From the NCBI GenBank assembly GCA_029863525.1, contig JAOTVL010000026.1, positions 1 through 35,157 of the forward strand: a stretch of DNA of 35,157 nt, written 5' to 3'. Source of the DNA: Gemmatimonadota bacterium (GTDB lineage Bacteria; Gemmatimonadota; Gemmatimonadetes; Longimicrobiales; Gaopeijiaceae). Numbering within the stretch: position 1 is the stretch's first letter; every line of letters begins with the position of its first letter. Positions 33,642-35,157 of the stretch are shown here, one piece after another. The position numbers and the translations under genes were made by a program. The notes beneath the pieces were generated by a model, which made no database searches, was not told where the DNA came from, and worked only from the letters and a program-made list of their open reading frames with translations.

Positions 33642-34966
33642 TCGTAGATCAGGTAAGGGGTTCTCATCGAGTCGAAGGCGGCCAGCGCCTCCGCCCAGGT
33701 CGCGGTCAGCTCGTCGACGCTTTGCCCCGCCTCGATCCCGCGGCGCAGCGCGTCCGTCCCGGCGAGCCGGTCGAAGTGCCCTTCGCGCCACGCCCATCGA
33801 TCGCCGGAGGCGCGGTACGTTTCGACCAGGAGCGCGACGGCGACTCTCGGCGCGTCGTAGGCGCTCGATTCCGCGACGAGTCGCACACCCTCGATCTCCT
33901 GTCCGTCGAACTTTCCGTCCCCGGGAGCGTTCGGCATGAAGCGAACGGCTTGGAACGACACGCCCTCGAAGTCATACGCCTCGAGAGCTGACGCGAGCGC
34001 CGCGCCATCGAGCCACGGAGCTCCGATCCACTGAAAAGCACGATCCGTGCCGCGTCCGACCGAAAGCGGCGTTCCCTCGAAGAGGCACGTGCCCGGGTAT
34101 GCGAGCGCGCTCTCCACCGACGGCATGTTGGGCGAGGGCGCCACCCAAGGGAGTCCGGTCTCGTCGAAGGTCATGTCACGCCGCCATCCCTCCGCGGGTA
34201 TCACGTGCAGCTCCACGTCGATCCCGAAGGCGCCGACGAACATCCGGGCCAGCTCGCCAGGGGTCATGCCGTGGCGCATGGGGACGGGGTACAGCCCCAC
34301 GAAGGTGGCGTATTCAGGGTCCAGAACGTTGCCTTGGACGACGTCGCCTCGGATGGGGTTGGGCCGATCGAGCACGATGAACGGGATCCCCTGCGCGCCC
34401 GCCGCCTCCATGGCGTACGCCATGGTCGAGACGTACGTGTAGTACCGCGCGCCGACGTCCTGCATGTCGAAGACCAGGACCTCGACGCCGTCGAGCATCT
34501 CCGGGGTCGGGCGCAATGTCTCTCCGTAGAGCGAGTGCACGGTCACCCCCGTCTGCTCGTCGACGGCCGTGGCGATCCGGGCCCCGGCTTCTTCCGTGCC
34601 CCGAATTCCGTGCTCCGGGCCGTACAGCGCCACGAGCTCGATGTCCGGTGCCTCCACGAACGCATCGATGACGTGACCCACCTCGGCCGACCCGGTCGCG
34701 TCGGCCCCAGGGTCGACCAGGTAGACGCCCGTATGGTTCGTGACCAATCCGACGGAACGTCCACGGACGAGATGAGCCGAGTCGGTCAGTAGCACCTCCA
34801 CGCCGGCCCGCACTCTGACTGCGCTGGCGTCGGCCACCACTTCGCCACGAGGGCCCGGCGCATCGCTACACGCGGTGGTCCCGAGAGCCACGAGTGCCGC
34901 GAACACGGGCGTTTGTCGGGGTACGAGGCTACGAAAACCTTGGCGCGTGCCGGAGATGCATTGCAT
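33638..34966 (-). CDS. namZ: NamZ-type exo-beta-N-acetylmuramidase (DUF1343, GH171)
   Basis: A 442-residue exported protein of the DUF1343 family, whose B. subtilis member NamZ removes N-acetylmuramic acid from the non-reducing end of peptidoglycan fragments. Conserved segments: GLVTNHTGV, LYGPEHGIRG, VEVLVFDMQDVGARYYTY, FIVLDRPNPI, and GTPLSVGRGTDRAFQWIGAPW. The N-terminus has a hydrophobic signal followed by C33 (LGTTAC), so a lipoprotein is likely. The ATG at 34966 is chosen because GGGAG lies nine bases upstream; two ATGs further up are in frame. It is coupled to the M14 peptidase, giving a glycan-plus-peptide enzyme pair. Confidence 0.88.
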   Translation of the reverse strand: MQCISGTRQGFRSLVPRQTPVFAALVALGTTACSDAPGPRGEVVADASAVRVRAGVEVLLTDSAHLVRGRSVGLVTNHTGVYLVDPGADATGSAEVGHVIDAFVEAPDIELVALYGPEHGIRGTEEAGARIATAVDEQTGVTVHSLYGETLRPTPEMLDGVEVLVFDMQDVGARYYTYVSTMAYAMEAAGAQGIPFIVLDRPNPIRGDVVQGNVLDPEYATFVGLYPVPMRHGMTPGELARMFVGAFGIDVELHVIPAEGWRRDMTFDETGLPWVAPSPNMPSVESALAYPGTCLFEGTPLSVGRGTDRAFQWIGAPWLDGAALASALEAYDFEGVSFQAVRFMPNAPGDGKFDGQEIEGVRLVAESSAYDAPRVAVALLVETYRASGDRWAWREGHFDRLAGTDALRRGIEAGQSVDELTATWAEALAAFDSMRTPYLIYE

Positions 34967-35062
34967 CGTGTGCTCCCACGTAGTTCGTGACATGCGGCAA
35001 GCTTCGGTACCACATTGGATTACGTCAACGTCCATCGCACTCGCAGAGTCCACCGCAATCGC

Positions 35063-35157
35063 ATGAGGCACGGATCCCCCCGCCCGCCCGTGAGCCCCAC
35101 CCGCGCCCTCGGGATGCTCCTGCTCATGCTCGTCACGTCTTCGTGCGGCCCCTTCGG
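35063..35157 (+). CDS. Start of a lipoprotein gene, cut by window edge
   Basis: An open frame from ATG 35063 (or GTG 35090) runs off the window. The translation reads as a basic start, a hydrophobic stretch with GMLLLMLVTSSC and then GPF, a clear lipoprotein signal with lipobox TSSC. It is divergent from namZ with about 96 bases between them. The function of the mature protein cannot be seen. Confidence 0.55.
   Translation, partial: MRHGSPRPPVSPTRALGMLLLMLVTSSCGPF

Overview
The window is a GC-rich, gene-dense stretch of bacterial chromosome from a diderm (outer-membrane) organism. It encodes an Omp85 (TamA/BamA-like) barrel, a TamB-like translocation protein, Lgt and several lipoproteins. 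The PadR plus ADOP-type permease pair, the leader-poor gene starts and the mix of secreted hydrolases point to Gemmatimonadota or a relative such as Acidobacteriota. That placement is inference: there is no rRNA gene here.

Layout. (1) 24-3100, minus strand: an ADOP/MacB-like ABC permease translationally coupled to its PadR-type regulator, with a perfect inverted repeat over the predicted padR promoter. (2) 3238-21691, plus strand: about 18.5 kb of nearly gapless genes, many with 4-base stop/start overlaps: tgt, yajC, def, fmt, tenI-like, thiS, thiG, rsmB, a kinase-less PASTA protein, a TlpA-like thioredoxin, a YbbR protein, tsaD, lgt, a calcineurin-like phosphoesterase, a small membrane protein, an Omp85 protein and TamB. 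It joins tRNA modification, N-terminal formylation and deformylation, thiazole synthesis, rRNA methylation and envelope assembly. (3) 21756-27164, plus: htpX, a good intrinsic terminator, uvrA with its own promoter, then a YbjN-like gene and pspA (envelope stress). (4) 27165-27784: a 620-base non-coding region with a 26-bp inverted repeat, four tandem copies of a 99-bp unit, and a 24-bp inverted repeat that closes the array. (5) 27785-30777, plus: D-amino-acid aminotransferase, exported L-asparaginase, lipoprotein metallo-beta-lactamase-fold protein. (6) 30880-32318, plus: a BNR/Asp-box beta-propeller coupled to a MoaD/ThiS-like ubiquitin-fold protein ending in Gly-Gly. (7) 32346-34966, minus: a lipoprotein M14 carboxypeptidase and a NamZ (DUF1343) exo-N-acetylmuramidase, divergent from the start of a further lipoprotein gene cut by the window edge.

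Most genes are recognisable housekeeping functions. The least explained signals are the repeat region between pspA and the aminotransferase gene, the BNR/ubiquitin-fold pair, the YbjN/PspA pair, the thiazole genes set between fmt and rsmB, and an rsmB reading frame with no ordinary start codon where its N-terminus should be. No tRNA, rRNA, CRISPR array, insertion sequence or prophage gene was seen. Apart from 27165-27784, no stretch over 300 bases lacks a gene.
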